Part shown: piece after piece, positions 33,070-44,774 of the stretch
Position numbering within the stretch: the stretch's first letter is position 1
Layout of the letters: each line of letters begins with the position of its first letter
Source: Heligmosomoides polygyrus polygyrus
Taxonomy: Eukaryota > Nematoda > Chromadorea > Rhabditida > Heligmosomidae
NCBI GenBank assembly: GCA_947396885.1
Contig: OX377202.1
Location: 61,778,034-61,842,033, forward strand
Reading direction: 5' to 3'
DNA: 64,000 bases
The notes under the pieces: model-generated
The model's input: only the letters and a program-made list of their open reading frames with translations
What the model was told of the DNA's origin: nothing
Databases searched by the model: none
Translations under genes and position numbers: made by a program

Positions 33070-33590
33070 AAGTGGCGACATCACCGAGCGCCAACAAGAA
33101 CTGCTGCTTATTCAGATGGATGATTGTGTGCCATCTCTTTGTTCTAACATAATTGTCACTTCCTCCATTTTTCCTCGAAACTGTACTGATCTATATCTAC
33201 CGCTACCGCTACTTGCTCCTAGCACCAGTGTAGTGAATACCCAGCTGGGGTCTACATCTATGAATATATATGTATATAATAGTATAATATAGGCTAAATA
33301 GGAATAAACGATAAGGCTTAGCATAATTAGGTGAACACTCTAAGACAAGTACCATTCAGTAACATTCACAGGCATAGCTTAGGGGTACCGCAAGTAGGCA
33401 ATAGAAATAGCGCTCAAGTAGTCCACTCTAGGCGCGGTGCCTCCTTTCGAGACCAGAGGTAGTTGGCCCCATTGGCTAGCTATCGCGGATATCTGTAGCT
33501 CCGCCTCAGCATATTATCTATGTAACCTGCTGTGATGTGATATTCGTGTTGTGTTTTGATAGTTATAAAGTAATAACTCGCTTATCACAG
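33070..33590. other. possible 3' untranslated/LTR remnant of the BEL/Pao relic
   Basis: The sequence downstream of the relic is non-coding and contains TATATATGTATATAATAG and AATAAAC. A second copy that would prove a long terminal repeat was not found in the window, so LTR status is only a positional guess. Confidence 0.2.
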
Positions 33591-34800
33591 TTGACTACAG
33601 ACGCATCCGTTGAAACGCCAAATCGGACATCATCGTCCGTGCAGGCTGCGCCTAGAGCATTCTCATCCTCGATGCGAAATTCTCAAAACCGATTTTTCCG
33701 AGCTTGGTCTGGATTGACACAATGCTTTTCGTGCTGAATCGAATGGTGCTATTGTGAGTGTCGAAAACACTATTATGGGTGAGTAAGGGTGGAAGAAACT
33801 TCAAGGGCTAGGTCCGCCGCCGTAAAATGGCAGCTGGAGCTAAGGCAGCTGAAGAGTTACGAGCATGTATCCTAAACTAACACAAGTGTTCTGCTCGCTC
33901 ACGCTTTCGCATGTAGTTAGCTCTCCGCGTCTTCCCGCAGGTGTCGACAGCAGTCGAAAAAAAAAATTGTGGCACACAAGCCTAACCTGCATTTTCGCCA
34001 GGATCGCAGATGTGTGCCACGATCCTGTAACTTTTCTCAATCATAATCTACGTCGTTGTGCTTTAGCGCACTACTAAAACTACAAAATACACAAGTTTCG
34101 GTCGGAGTGATCCAAACATGACATAATTATTGCACTCCGAACACGCCCGCGCGTCCAATTTGGCAGCAGTCGTGGAGAATTCGCCCTAGTCGATGGAATT
34201 ACGAAACTCGTTGTATGCTAGACACAAAATCCAATTAGTTTCCTGTACCGCTTGCGCATTTAGAAAAGCCGTTTTCGTCATACTAAACTCACTCTAGAAA
34301 TTGTGGCGCCCACTAGATTGATTCTGTCGGGCCTATTTGCGTTACTCAACTCCACTGCGATTTGTATCTCAAAAGATAGACTGTGATCTGGTAAACTCAA
34401 AAATGTGTTTCTTATTTTAACATATGGAATTCTTAAGGAGTTACAAAAAACGGCGGTTTGCAGCGCTACAAAGCGCCGCTCTGGTTGGTTGGGCGGGTCC
34501 AGTATTATACTTCAGTTTAGTAAGGAAGGGAAGATAGATGCGCAGTGGACGTTCGTTCGCCCACTCAACTGATGAGTTCGACCCTATATGCGTTGTGCAC
34601 GGCGCACTCCATAGGCGCTAGCTGGACAGTGTTAGAACAAATCCTAAGTAGGACGGCAGGGGATTTCTGATAAAATTCTCCAAAATGTTCGAAATAGTCT
34701 TGAAGGCTTTAAATTTTCCAGTAAGGGAAGACACAAGCGCAGTGGACGTTCGTTCGCCCACTCAAGTGATAGGTTTTATACTACATGCAATCCTCCTATA
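33590..34800. repeat. fold-back family A, single-arm fragment
   Basis: CCTCGATGCGAAATTCTCAAA, AAAATGGCAGCTGGAGCTAAG, CACACAAGCCTAACCTGCATT, GCACTCCGAACACGCCCGCG and CCCACTCAAGTGATAGGTTT are family A modules in the order found in the complete elements at 38.6 and 46.4 kb. The opposite arm is missing here. A TACAATACCGC-type hairpin interrupts it at 34,449-34,515. Confidence 0.7.
34449..34515. repeat. hairpin repeat, TACAATACCGC type
   Basis: CGGCGGTTTGCAGCGCTACA and AAGCGCCG form an imperfect stem, followed by GGCGGGTCCAGTATTATA, which resembles the GCGGTATTGTA end of the other hairpins with several changes. Confidence 0.4.
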
Positions 34801-35780
34801 TGACTCACTCTCACTGTTCAGGCGTACGCTTTAGACCCTCCTCTTGCAAGGTCTTGCATGGGTTGTCAGTGTAGTTTGAGGACCAAAAGGCATAGCACGT
34901 CAAAACAATCGGTTAACAAAAAAAAGAAGCTCGTCCTTGCGTTATCAGTCGCGTACGAAATTTTTTCAGAAGTTTAGTGTGTAATTTTACAGATGTAGAC
35001 CTTAGGAGTAAGGCAGCGATGTGGTTAGTTTACATCGAAATTGGAAGAGTCTGGTCAATACACTATCAACCGCCTATGAAATCTAAAGCCATCTGTGGAT
35101 GCATTGAGCAGTTCCTACCAACAAAGTAAAGCAAAATTTCTCTTTCCTGTGTCCTCGTGCTTGCTTCTTTTTTTTCTGCCTGGCAGCGAAGTTATGTCTC
35201 TTTATGGCAATTTGATCGCATTTTTGACGAAAGAGCTTCTTCAGGTTCGACGACAGTTTTGGTCGAAGATCGATGGGATGCTGAGGATGAACGGAGTGAA
35301 AACATGCTAAGCATTTAGATCTCCACTTCAGAAGATTGTCGAGTAAGTAATTAGATTCGGACTCTATGGTTTGGTCGGACTAGAGTTCTTTACGTTTGCC
35401 AATTTCATTAGTTTTTTGAGGCTTAAACAAGGTTTAGGAAGCAGCGGCCACATTCGCTCAATCCTTCACTTATTTAACGTCGCGACTCCGTCATCTCATG
35501 TGTTACAAACCCGTAGGGAGGACAAAACGGCGGCAATAAGTGAATCTATGCTGGAGGATAAAAACGAAAGGGCATCAAACTAGTGAGCGTTGAAAGCAAA
35601 GGCCGTCATTCTAGTTCACCGCCTAGACGAAGTGATATTACTCTACAGATGTATTTCCATCAAGAAATGGAGCTTTTTAAAATTGTTGGATGCCGCGGAG
35701 ATACACTATTTAGGAAAGCAAAAACTAATGGGAAAGGCAGTCGCGTAAATTAAAGGAAAGGGCGGTGTAAATCAAATTTT
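34801..35780. other. unassigned sequence
   Basis: Three plus-strand frames of about 70 codons (35,095-35,310, 35,371-35,583 and others) have no recognised motif. No repeat match noticed. Confidence 0.25.
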
Positions 35781-36541
35781 TTACGAGGTGCACCGTACAT
35801 TTTCGAGGCGGTCACGGTCTTCATAACGCTTCCCTTCCAGATGATGCTGAAGTGATCGAGAAACGTGGTAGTCACTTGGAGTCGGATCTGGGCTGTACGG
35901 TGGGTGCAGCAGAACTTCCCATCCGAGTTCCAGAATTCTCTGAGAAATCGTCTTCGCGATGTGTGGCCGCGCGTTATCGTGCAGCAAGCGAACTTTGTTG
36001 AGCCTGGGCTGTTCTTTGCGCTTGTCGGCCAGTCTCTGCAGTTGGATGAGTAGACCTTGGTAGTGACCGTCGTGTTGTCAGGTAGCAGCTCGAAATGATA
36101 AATTCTATAAACACCCCACCAGACGCTCAGCGTGACTTTCCACAGTGGTCGGTCAGTTCATGTGGGAGCCACTGACCGAGCTTTTTAACTATTCCAAGTG
36201 GTCGCACTCCATTGGCAATGGTAGACGAACAACCAAGAGCGCAGCAATATAAAGCACACCTTCACATGGATACTGCTCCGCCAGTTTCCTCAGTTCGTCC
36301 AAAGGTTTTCGGTCGACTCATCTTCGAGACTCCCGTTGCCGCTTCTAAAGCGTTCGAACCAGCTATATACAGACCGTACAGAAGGAGCCTCAGAGCCGAA
36401 TAAACGATACAAGTTTCGATGGGCTTCTGCAGCCGAGTGCTCAGATTCAAACTCGTAAATGACTACGTGTCTAATATGGGAGACAGTTCGGCCATCGTTC
36501 AGTGAAATAGGCAAGGAAAACGGAACTGGATTGAGATACAA
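35781..36541 (-). pseudogene. mariner-like transposase pseudogene
   Basis: The N-terminal frame (36,541-36,290) contains the helix-turn-helix region: EFESEHSAAEAHRNLYRLFG, VYSWFERFRSGNGSLEDE. The C-terminal catalytic region (35,987-35,781) has LLHDNARPHIAKTI (second aspartate) and YSPDPTPSDYH (third aspartate of the D,D34D triad). Between them VTLSVWW and YHFELLPDNT are readable in shifted frames, but the segment carrying the first catalytic aspartate (normally DEKW) has been deleted. Flanking inverted ends were not found. Inactive. Confidence 0.8.
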
Positions 36542-37298
36542 CAGGATAGTGTCCTTATATAGCAGCTATGTTGAAATCTCCAGAACATTCTAAAAAAAAT
36601 CTGAAGTATTGCGAAATTTTCTGCAGAAATTTTTTGGACACCCTAATACTTCCGCGGTGTTTTGATTATCACCACGCACCAAATATGAGACTCTTGTTAG
36701 CGATACACGACGTACTCAGATGGTGCGAAAGTTCAGAGAAGACGTTCTTCGGCCTAACTCGGACGCATCAACACAGTAATCGCGGCAAGGTCTAAATAAG
36801 CGAAAAACTCAATGAGGGCTACATTTAACTGGCGAGTGCAACCGCAGTTTTTTGATGAAATGGAGCAAACTTAGCGATCTTAATTTGGTACTGACAACAG
36901 GTTTGTTGTATAATTAAACAACAAAAATGCTTTGAACCACTGCGGAAATTCCACATACGTCTGCCAAGAGGTTTGGCAGTCCACCAAATCAGTAAATGTC
37001 CTTTTCCAGAGAAATCGTTTCGTAGTCACTTCGACCAAATGCGAAAATGCGCGGATTGCTGCCGAAGTGTCATGATGGACACTTTAACGGCGTGTAGGTA
37101 CTGAAGATTTACAGGTTGCGCATTAATTATGGGTCTCAAATAAGCGAAGCGCCATAGTAAGGAAAACAATTCAAAACGGAGAAAAACACTTCGCAATCTT
37201 TTCTAAGGTCCTTGACAATCAAAAATTACAATCTTCATTCAAAGTGTCCTCCTCTTGCGCGTATGCAGCTTCTTAGACGGGTCACGAAGACGTCACAG
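36542..37298. other. unassigned sequence
   Basis: TTTTTTGGACACCCTAATAC at about 36,630 resembles a Tc1/mariner-type terminal sequence and could be the outer end of the neighbouring transposon, but no partner was found on the far side. Otherwise nothing recognised. Confidence 0.25.
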
Positions 37299-37300
37299 GT

Positions 37301-37347
<47 letters not shown>
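37299..37347. repeat. TTTA tetranucleotide microsatellite
   Basis: About twelve TTTA/ATTT units in a row without interruption. Confidence 0.95.
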
Positions 37348-37698
37348 CCATACACTCACAGGTGTGCCACAATTCGAAAACTGTAACAATCCATAGAGAA
37401 AAAAACATCATCGTGATATCAAGAAAGCAAAAAGAAACAGGAACGATCCAATAAGGGATTAACAACAAATCGAGACAAAACTAAGTAATGAACTGAAATG
37501 TTTGATGCTTTTGTGAATTGGGCTGATCCTAAAATACCTCATAAACCTAACGTAAGATTAAAAAAGATTTACTACTCTGATTAAGAGTCCCGCTACACTA
37601 AAAATGCATTAGGGAGAACAGGTCTCTACTGCGGCTCCACTTAGATAACTTAAAAGACTACCCAGAAAGTAGAAAAATATTGCACGATGAAAGAAAAC

Positions 37699-37794
37699 TA
37701 CAATACCGCTCAAATTCCTTGCAAATAAGACGCTTTGCGACGGATTAATCCGTCACAAAGCGTCTTATTTGCAAAGAATTTGAGCGGTATTGTA
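37699..37794. repeat. 96-bp near-perfect palindrome, TACAATACCGC type
   Basis: The left half starts TACAATACCGCTCAAATTC and the right half ends GAATTTGAGCGGTATTGTA. The halves are complementary over all 48 positions with two differences. The centre is CGGATTAATCCG. TA at both ends would fit a Tc1/mariner-type target, with a 92-bp element in between. The core TTTGCGACGGA is shared with the hairpin at 12,756. Confidence 0.85.
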
Positions 37795-38179
37795 GCGGTA
37801 TAGTGGATAGTAAAAAAAGTAAAAAAAATCTTAATTGGGGAACAGCTGTATGCTGATATTTATAAAATGCGATGATAAGAATGCTCCTCCATGTGTGCTA
37901 CGACTTAGTAGGCACGCAACTGGCATAGCCACTCCGGGGCGGGTTCTGTCTCTCAAGAACCTCTTTAAACTAACTACGCACCCCAGGCGATGGCCTACTA
38001 AGGAGACACTCAGCGGAAATATGTTAGTTTAGAAAAACATTTTCGTTGTTGCCGAGTCCTTGAACCAAAAGAGCTATGGGGCATCGAAGGCGGCGTGCAG
38101 TAGCGCACCGTCAGCACGTGCTCACGTGCATGCGTACGCGCGCTGTTGTATGGGACGCGGCGAAAGCCGCTTCGGAAAG

Positions 38180-38247
38180 CGGGTCGGTGGCTCAGCAGGT
38201 TGCAGGGCTGCTTCAAAGGTGCAAGACCAGGTGCTCGACTCCCGTGC
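38180..38247 (+). repeat. tRNA-like unit in left arm of fold-back D
   Basis: TGGCTCAGCAGGTTGCAGGG is a canonical A-box (38,188-38,199), and GGTGCTCGACTCCCG (38,230) is a B-box-like match with one extra base. TTCAAAG sits at the anticodon-loop position. The acceptor stem is not complementary, so it is a tRNA-derived head. Confidence 0.5.
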
Positions 38248-38603
38248 TATGCACAACTTTTTCATTTTTTCATGGCCGCTGCCCCTTCTCAAATTTTCTT
38301 CCTCCACATCTCTTAACAATTTATTTCGCACTAAATTGTTAAAAGGATCAGATTCGTGTTGAACACCCCATGACCTCGACTGTCCTAGTCACCCATACCT
38401 GCTGTAACCTACCGTAATCAACCAAAATTTCCAAAAACGAATGTCAGATTTGATAAGCACCCCAAATAACACCCATGGGAGAAGTTTGGGCAAAATCGGT
38501 GATTATGACCATGGCAGCCTTAGTCATACGTACCTGCTGTAACCTACCGTAATCAGACTTATTTCGACCTCTCCTCGGCCTCTGGAGTCATGAAAGTACA
38601 ATA

Positions 38604-41600
38604 CAGTACCGGACATGCCGCTGCGTCCAACAAGCACAAGCGGCGCAAAAGGGCGCCGGAGAGCGCCGTTTTCCACTCGCCACGCGTCGCGTGTGACGTA
38701 AGTCGCGTTAGGCCGCGGCGCCCTCAACTTCTGCACGTTAGGCTGACGGAAGGAGCCTATAAGCCTATACACGCGTTTGGACGAGCATGGCCTACTATTT
38801 GGAACCAACTGCCGGCATGGCGCGCGCTATGAACAATGCATATCGAGTCGCGCGACAACCTATAGAGCAAGCCACAGCTTGTAGAGTGACAGTATGAGGA
38901 GTTTTAAAGAAAATTCCTAGCTTTCCTACTTAGGAATTGCTCTAAGACTGTCCAGCTTGCATCTGGAGTGCACAGTGAACAATGCATGTACAATCGAACC
39001 GGTCAGCCAAGGTAGCGCAACCGCTCGCAAATTATACGCGCGGGCGTGTTTAGGGCGCGATAACTTTGTCAAGTGTGGATCCTTTCGGCTACAGCTTGTG
39101 GATTTTGTAGTCAGTAAGAAGCTTTAGCAGTTCGCCAAAGCACAGCTATGTAGCCTAAGAACGGGCAAAGTGACGGTGTTGCGAAAATGCAAGTCAGGCT
39201 TGTGCAACCCATTTTTTCCATTTCAGTCGATCACTGCGATGAGCTGGCGGCCTACAAATGTATATGCTAACAGATCGCCTAAGGTACTTTACGAGGAAGC
39301 GCTCGCGGCTCTCCAGCTGCCTAACCTGCCTTAGTTACGGCTGTCGTTTTAGAGCGGCGGACGGCAACAGTAAAGCTTCTTCCGCCCTTACTCCTTCCAT
39401 CCTTAAGTTTTCAACAATCGCAATGTCACCGTTCTGTTGAGCTCGATGAGCTCTATCGAACGGTGTCAATCTCGAACAATTTTGGAGCTATCGATTTTTT
39501 GACAATTTCGCGTCGAGGACAAGGCCGCAGCGGAGAGGCGATGACGTCATCGAAATCGATATTTTCGAACTTTTTCAAGTAGGGTACCATTCGATAGCGT
39601 TTTTTCGTGGAGAATTGAAAGTTACTACTAGTTACTAATCGTTACTCGGACTGGCGAGAACTGTAACCTGAGCGAGTAAGGGTGCGGAGAACATCGATCG
39701 TTGATGTTCCACGCGGTCGTGTTGATAGCGCGATAGCTCTGTCAAGTATGAACCCTTCCGACCGGAGCTTGTGTATTATGTAATAGGTAAGAAATCCTAG
39801 CAGTATGCCAAAGCATAGCAAGGTAGGTTGAGAACAGACAGACTTACAGTGGTGCGAAAATGCAGGTTAGGTTGTGCGACGCAATTTTTCCGATTTAGTC
39901 GACCACAGTGATAAGGCGAGGCGAGCTAACGGCATGCAAATCCGTGTGCTAGCAGAGCACTAAAAGCACTTTACATTGACTTGCTCACAGCTCCCCAGCT
40001 GCCTAAACTACCTTAGTCCCATCAGCCATTTTAGGGTGGCGGACTTAGCCGTTGAAGTTTCCTGCGCTCTTACTCGCCCAGATTACAGTTTTTCCGAGAC
40101 ACAACAACATCTTAAATTCAGCTCAAAAAGCTCTATCGAATGGTATCAATCTCGACCAATTCCGGAATTATCGATTTTCGATGACGTCATCGTCCCTCTG
40201 CCGCGGCCTTGAGCGGCCTCGTCCCCGGCCGCTCAAGGCCTGCAAAACCGTCAAAAAATCGACGTTGCCAAAATCGGACGAAATTGATGCCATTCGATAG
40301 CGCTTTTCATGCTGAACAGAAAAGTACCATTGCGAGTGTCGAAAACTCAAATCTTTGCGAGTATGAGCACAGGAAACTCTAACCGCTAACTTCCGACACT
40401 TTAAACTAGCAGTTGTGGCTAAGGCAGTTTAGGCAGATGAGGGGTTCGAGCAGGTCGTAGTAAAGCACCTTAAGCTTCCTGTTCGCCCACGCATTTTAAG
40501 CGCGTTAGCTAGCTGCGTCTCACCGAAGTGGTCCACCGAAATCGAAAAAAATGCGTCACACAAGCCTCATCTGCATCTTCGCTTCTCTGTAACATTGCCT
40601 ATTCCTAAGCTACACTATTCTACTACAGTGCATTGATAAACCATTTTACTGCCTACAAGATCCAGGAGTTGCAGCCGAAATGACTCGAACTTGACAGAGT
40701 TATTGCGATCTGAACACGCCCGCGCGTGCAATTTAGCACAATAACGGTCGATGTCCTCCCTGCCCTTACTCGCCCAGATTACGGCTTTTTTCCTACACTC
40801 AATAATACCATTAAATTCAGCATGAAAAACTCTGTAAAATAATATTAAGCATGGTCGAATTCGAAGATACCGATTTTCGATGACGTCAGCGTCCTTCTGC
40901 CGCGGCCTTGTCCTCGATGCGAAATTATCAAAAAATCGATAATTTCGGAATTGGTCGAGATTGAAACCATTCGATAGAGCTTTTTGAGCTGAATTGAAGA
41001 TGTTGTTGTGTTTCGGAAAAAAGGTAATCTGGGCGAGTAAGAGCGCAGGAAACTTCAACAGCTAAGCCCTCCACCCTAAAATAGCAGATGGGACTAAGGT
41101 AGTTCAGGCAGCTGGGGAGCTGTGAGCAAGTCAGTGCAAAGCGCTTTTAGTGTTCTGCTAGAACACGGACTTGCGTGCCGTTAGCTCGTTTCGTCTTACC
41201 ACAGTGGTCGACTGAATTCGGAAAAAATTGCGTCGCACAAGCCTAACCTGCATTTTCACGCCACTGTAAGTTTGTCCGTTATTAACCTACATCGCTATGT
41301 TTTGGCTAGAACTTCTTACCTAGTACAAAATCCATAAGCTGCGGTCGGAAAGATTCACACTTGACAGAGTTATCGCGCTCCAATCATGACCGTGAGTGCA
41401 ATTTGGCACATCAACGATCGATTTCTCCGCACCCTTACTCGCTCAGGTTACAGTTCTCGCCAGTCAGAGTAGCACCGCTCAATTCTCCATGAAAATGCTA
41501 TCGAATGGTACCCTACTTGGCCAAGTTCGAAAATACTGGTTTTCGGTGACGTCATCGCCCTTCTGCTGAAGCCTTGTCCTCGACGCGAAATTGTCAAAAA

Positions 41601-42669
41601 ACAGATATCTCCAAAATTGGTCGAGATTGACACCGTTCTATAGAGCTCATCGAGCGCAACAAAACGATGTCATTGCGAGTGCCGAAAACTCAAGGGCAGA
41701 AGGTGTAAGGGCGGAAGAAGCTTCATTGTTGCCGTCCGCCGCTATAAAACGGCAGCTGTAACTAAGGCAGGTTAGGCAGCTGGAGAGCCGCGAGCGCTTC
41801 CTCGTAAAGTACCTTAGGCGATCTGTTAGCATATACATTTGTAGGCCGCCAGCTCATCGCAGTGATCGACTGAAATGGAAAAAATGGGTTGCACAAGCCT
41901 GACTTGCATTTTCGCACCACCGTCACTTTGTCCGTTCTTAGGCTACATAGCTGTGCTTTGGCGAACTGCTAAAGCTTCTTACTGGCTACAAAAGCCACAA
42001 CTGCAGCCGGAAGGGTTCACACTTGACAGAGTTATCGCGCTCCAAACACGCGTGCGCGTACAATTTGCGAGCGGTCGCGCCACCTCGACTGATAGGTTCG
42101 ATTGCAATTGTTCTCGGTGCACTACAGATGCAAGCTGAACAGTATTAGAGCAACTATTAGAGCAACTCCTGAGTAGGGTGGCTGAGAATTTCCGATAAAA
42201 CTCCCTTAACGCTCACTCTACAAGCTGTCGCGCCCACTCGATTGATAGGTTCGATTTCATATGCATTGCTCACTGTGCACTCCAGATGCAAGCTGGACAG
42301 TCTTAGAGCAATTCCTAAGTAGGAAGGCTAGGAATGTCCTTTAAAACTCCAAATACTTTCACTCTACAAGCTGTCGCTCGCTCTATAGGTTGTCGCGCGA
42401 CTCGATTGATTCTGCCGGGCCTAAGTGCATTGTTCACAGCGCCACGCCGGCAGTTAGTTCCAAACAGTAGGCCATGCTCGTCCAAACGCGTGTATAGGCT
42501 CCTTTCGTCAGCCTAACGTCCAGAAGTTGAGAGCGCAGCGCCCTAACGCGACTTGCGTCACACGCGACGCGTGGCGAGCGGAAAACGGCGCTCTCCGGCA
42601 CCTTTTTGCGGCGCTCTTCATCTTTCGCGCCGCTTGTGCTTGTTGGACGCAGCGGCATGTCCGGCACTG
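38604..42669. repeat. fold-back family A, complete copy 1, TA-flanked
   Basis: The terminal inverted repeats are CAGTACCGGACATGCCGCTG (left) and CAGTGCCGGACATGCCGCTG (read inward from the right), with TA immediately outside each end (38,602-38,603 and 42,670-42,671). Both arms, roughly 38.6-40.4 and 40.8-42.7 kb, are made of the same modules in mirror order (GTTTGGACGAGCATGGCCTA, GACAGAGTTATCGCGCTCC, AAAATGCAGGTTAGG, CGATGACGTCATCG and others), and some modules occur more than once per arm. No coding capacity. TA duplication fits a Tc1/mariner-like mobiliser, but the superfamily is not proven. Confidence 0.8.
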
Positions 42670-43096
42670 TAGTGCCTTGATGGCGATTCAAGTCAACTTA
42701 CTTCCTACACTTCTCCTACACTCGCTTCACTCCATGCTCTCACTTTCTGTATCATACAACGTTTTGTGTTTTTCAGCGAATGTTAAACTGTGACTTCACA
42801 GCAGGTACGGGTTACAGCAGGTGCGCGATGACTACGGCTGTCGAGGTCGTAATCACCAATTTTGCCCAAACTTCCTCTCAGGGGAGTTACTTGGGGTGCT
42901 GATCACGAATGTGACATTATTTTTGTAATTTCGGCTGACTATGGTAGGTTACAGCAGCTACGCTGTCGAGGTCATGGAGTGTTGATCACGAATCTCACCC
43001 TTTTGACAATCTGGGTGAAATAAATGTGAACAAATGTATAGGAAGCAAATTGGTGAAGGAGGCAGCGGATATGAAAAAGTGCAGAGGTAGTGCATA

Positions 43097-43165
43097 GCAC
43101 GGGAGTCGTGCATCTGGTCTTGCACCTTTGAAGCAGCCCCGCAACCTGCTGAGCCACCGATTTTC
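43097..43165 (-). repeat. tRNA-like unit in right arm of fold-back D
   Basis: The minus strand reads TGGCTCAGCAGGTTGCGGGG (A-box) and AGATGCACGACTCCCG (decayed B-box), the mirror partner of 38,180-38,247. Confidence 0.5.
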
Positions 43166-43293
43166 TTGCCACAGACCCTTTCGCCACGTCCCGTACAACA
43201 GCTGGCGCGTATGCACGTAGACACCTGCTGACGGTGCGCTACTGTACCTCGCCTTCGAGGGCCCGTTGCCCCTTGGGTTCAAGGACTCACCAA

Positions 43294-43641
43294 AAACGAA
43301 GCATGTTTTTTACCTAGGGCGGATATCCATTTCCCCCGTTCAGACCTACGCCTGAGGCCCTTCCCTGGTTAGGTTTTCTGAAAAGTTTTCATTTGATTGC
43401 TGCACTTTGAACCACCATAACTTTCTCAAATCTTGTTCTCAAATGAGGTTGAATCATAAATTGCTTACTCAGATAGAGCGAAAAATTCTGTACAGAAAGC
43501 AGCATTAATGCGCAATGCAAGTTGAATTTTTACTTAATAATAGACGAATGAAAACAATAAAAAATAGTAACTATAGAAGTAACAATAGTAACAACAGAAA
43601 AATAGTAGAAAATAGCAGTGATAATTTTCCGAATAACCTTA
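43294..43641. other. unassigned sequence between fold-back D and a mariner
   Basis: AT-rich in its second half, with AGTAACAATAGTAACAACAG-like low complexity near 43,585. No gene or repeat recognised. Confidence 0.3.
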
Positions 43642-43739
43642 TATTAGGTCGTTGCATATGAAATGGCCGATTTTGACTGAAAACTTTAACAGATCATAAC
43701 TTTGCTTGGAAGCAATTTTACCAATCGATATAAGTACTA

Positions 43740-44735
43740 ATACAATTATTACACTTTTTCCAATGCGCGACAATAGCTTAGACGCTTCATCTTTGTAAAA
43801 AAACAGAACTACGAGAGATAATAATACATAAGAAGTCATTCTCGACATCATCTTGGTTGCTGAATTTTTTGTCCTTCACATGACGATCTAAATTCTTGAA
43901 AAAATGATAGTCGGTAGGAGACAGATATGGAGAATATGCTAGATGTGGCAGAGTTTCGTAACCCAATTCATCCAGTTCCTGGATAACAATTTTTGAGACG
44001 TGCGGAAGCGTGTTGTCGTGGAGTAGGATTGGGCCTCTTCGATTGAACAGAGCTGCTGTTCTTCAATCAACTTCTGGCTCCACTTCCATTTCGGCACAGT
44101 GCTTCCTCGCTGTGATAGTCTCCCTATTCCTCAAAAACTTGTAGTGGACTATACCAGCCATTGTCCACCATACGGTCACCATGGTCTTCTCTGGATGAGG
44201 ACTTGGTTTCGGCATCTCCTTGGGAGTCTCATTCTTGTCCAGACATTGTGCAGAGCGGCGACGATTGTCACAAAGGATCCACTTTTCGTCGCATGTCATG
44301 ATCCTGTCCAAAAAAGGTCCCTTAGATAGCGCAGCCTTAACGAAGCAAAGGTGTCGTGGCGCTTCAGTCTGCCCGACGGTCAGTTCGTGCGGGATCCATT
44401 CATCAATTTTCTTTACTTTTCCGATCGCATTCAAGTGGCGACTGATAGTGCTGCCTTCAACGCCGAAATGCTGCGCTGGCTCTTTTAGAGTTTGACGCCG
44501 ACCCGCTTCAACCATGGCTTTGAGTAAGTGGTCGTTAAAAGTAATGGCGGCCTACCTCGGTCTTCACATTCGACACTTTTTCTCCAGATCGAAACCTTTC
44601 AAATCAGTTGCGAATTGTGCGTTTCTTAGCGAAATCCTCCCGAAATACAGCGTTGATGTTGCGAGCCGCGGCTGAGGCGTTGTGTCCGCTTTTCCATTCA
44701 TAAAAATCGAACACCCGAATATGACGTTGATTCAT
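43740..44735 (-). pseudogene. mariner transposase pseudogene
   Basis: The start ATG at 44,735 opens the helix-turn-helix region (FDFYEWKSGHNASAAARNIN; FERFRSG). A TGA stop and a frameshift lie between there and 44,515. From 44,515 the frame gives EAGRRQTLKEPAQHFGVEGS, WIPHELT, DRIMTCDEKWILCDN (first catalytic aspartate) and VTVWWTMAGIVHYKFL, then stops at 44,063. In another frame follow LLHDNTLPHVSK (second aspartate) and YSPYLSPTDYHFF (third aspartate kept in TDYH; the usual SPD is SPY), ending near 43,740. All three D,D34D residues remain, but three or more lesions inactivate it. D,D34D mariner transposases cut and paste at TA sites. Confidence 0.85.
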
Positions 44736-44774
44736 ACTGTAAGAACGACGTCAAAACTTGGCAAGAGGTAATTA

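Larger units (their letters stand above)
38056..43293. repeat. fold-back family D, interrupted at its centre by family A
   Basis: The arms 38,056-38,600 and 42,672-43,293 are mutual reverse complements: GAGTCCTTGAACC, CAGTAGCGCACCGTCAGCA, GGTGGCTCAGCAGGTTGC, CATGACCTCGAC and CTGCTGTAACCTACC appear in the same order outside-in on both sides. Each arm has a tRNA-like unit. The middle is taken up by the 4.07 kb family A element. Whole span about 5.2 kb. Confidence 0.75.

Noticed and set aside
33112..33600. 3' LTR of the BEL/Pao relic
   Set aside because: Position is right, but without a second copy in the window the borders cannot be shown; kept only as a low-confidence note.
35781..36541. SET-mariner fusion gene or active transposase
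   Set aside because: No SET domain sequence, and the first catalytic aspartate region is deleted.
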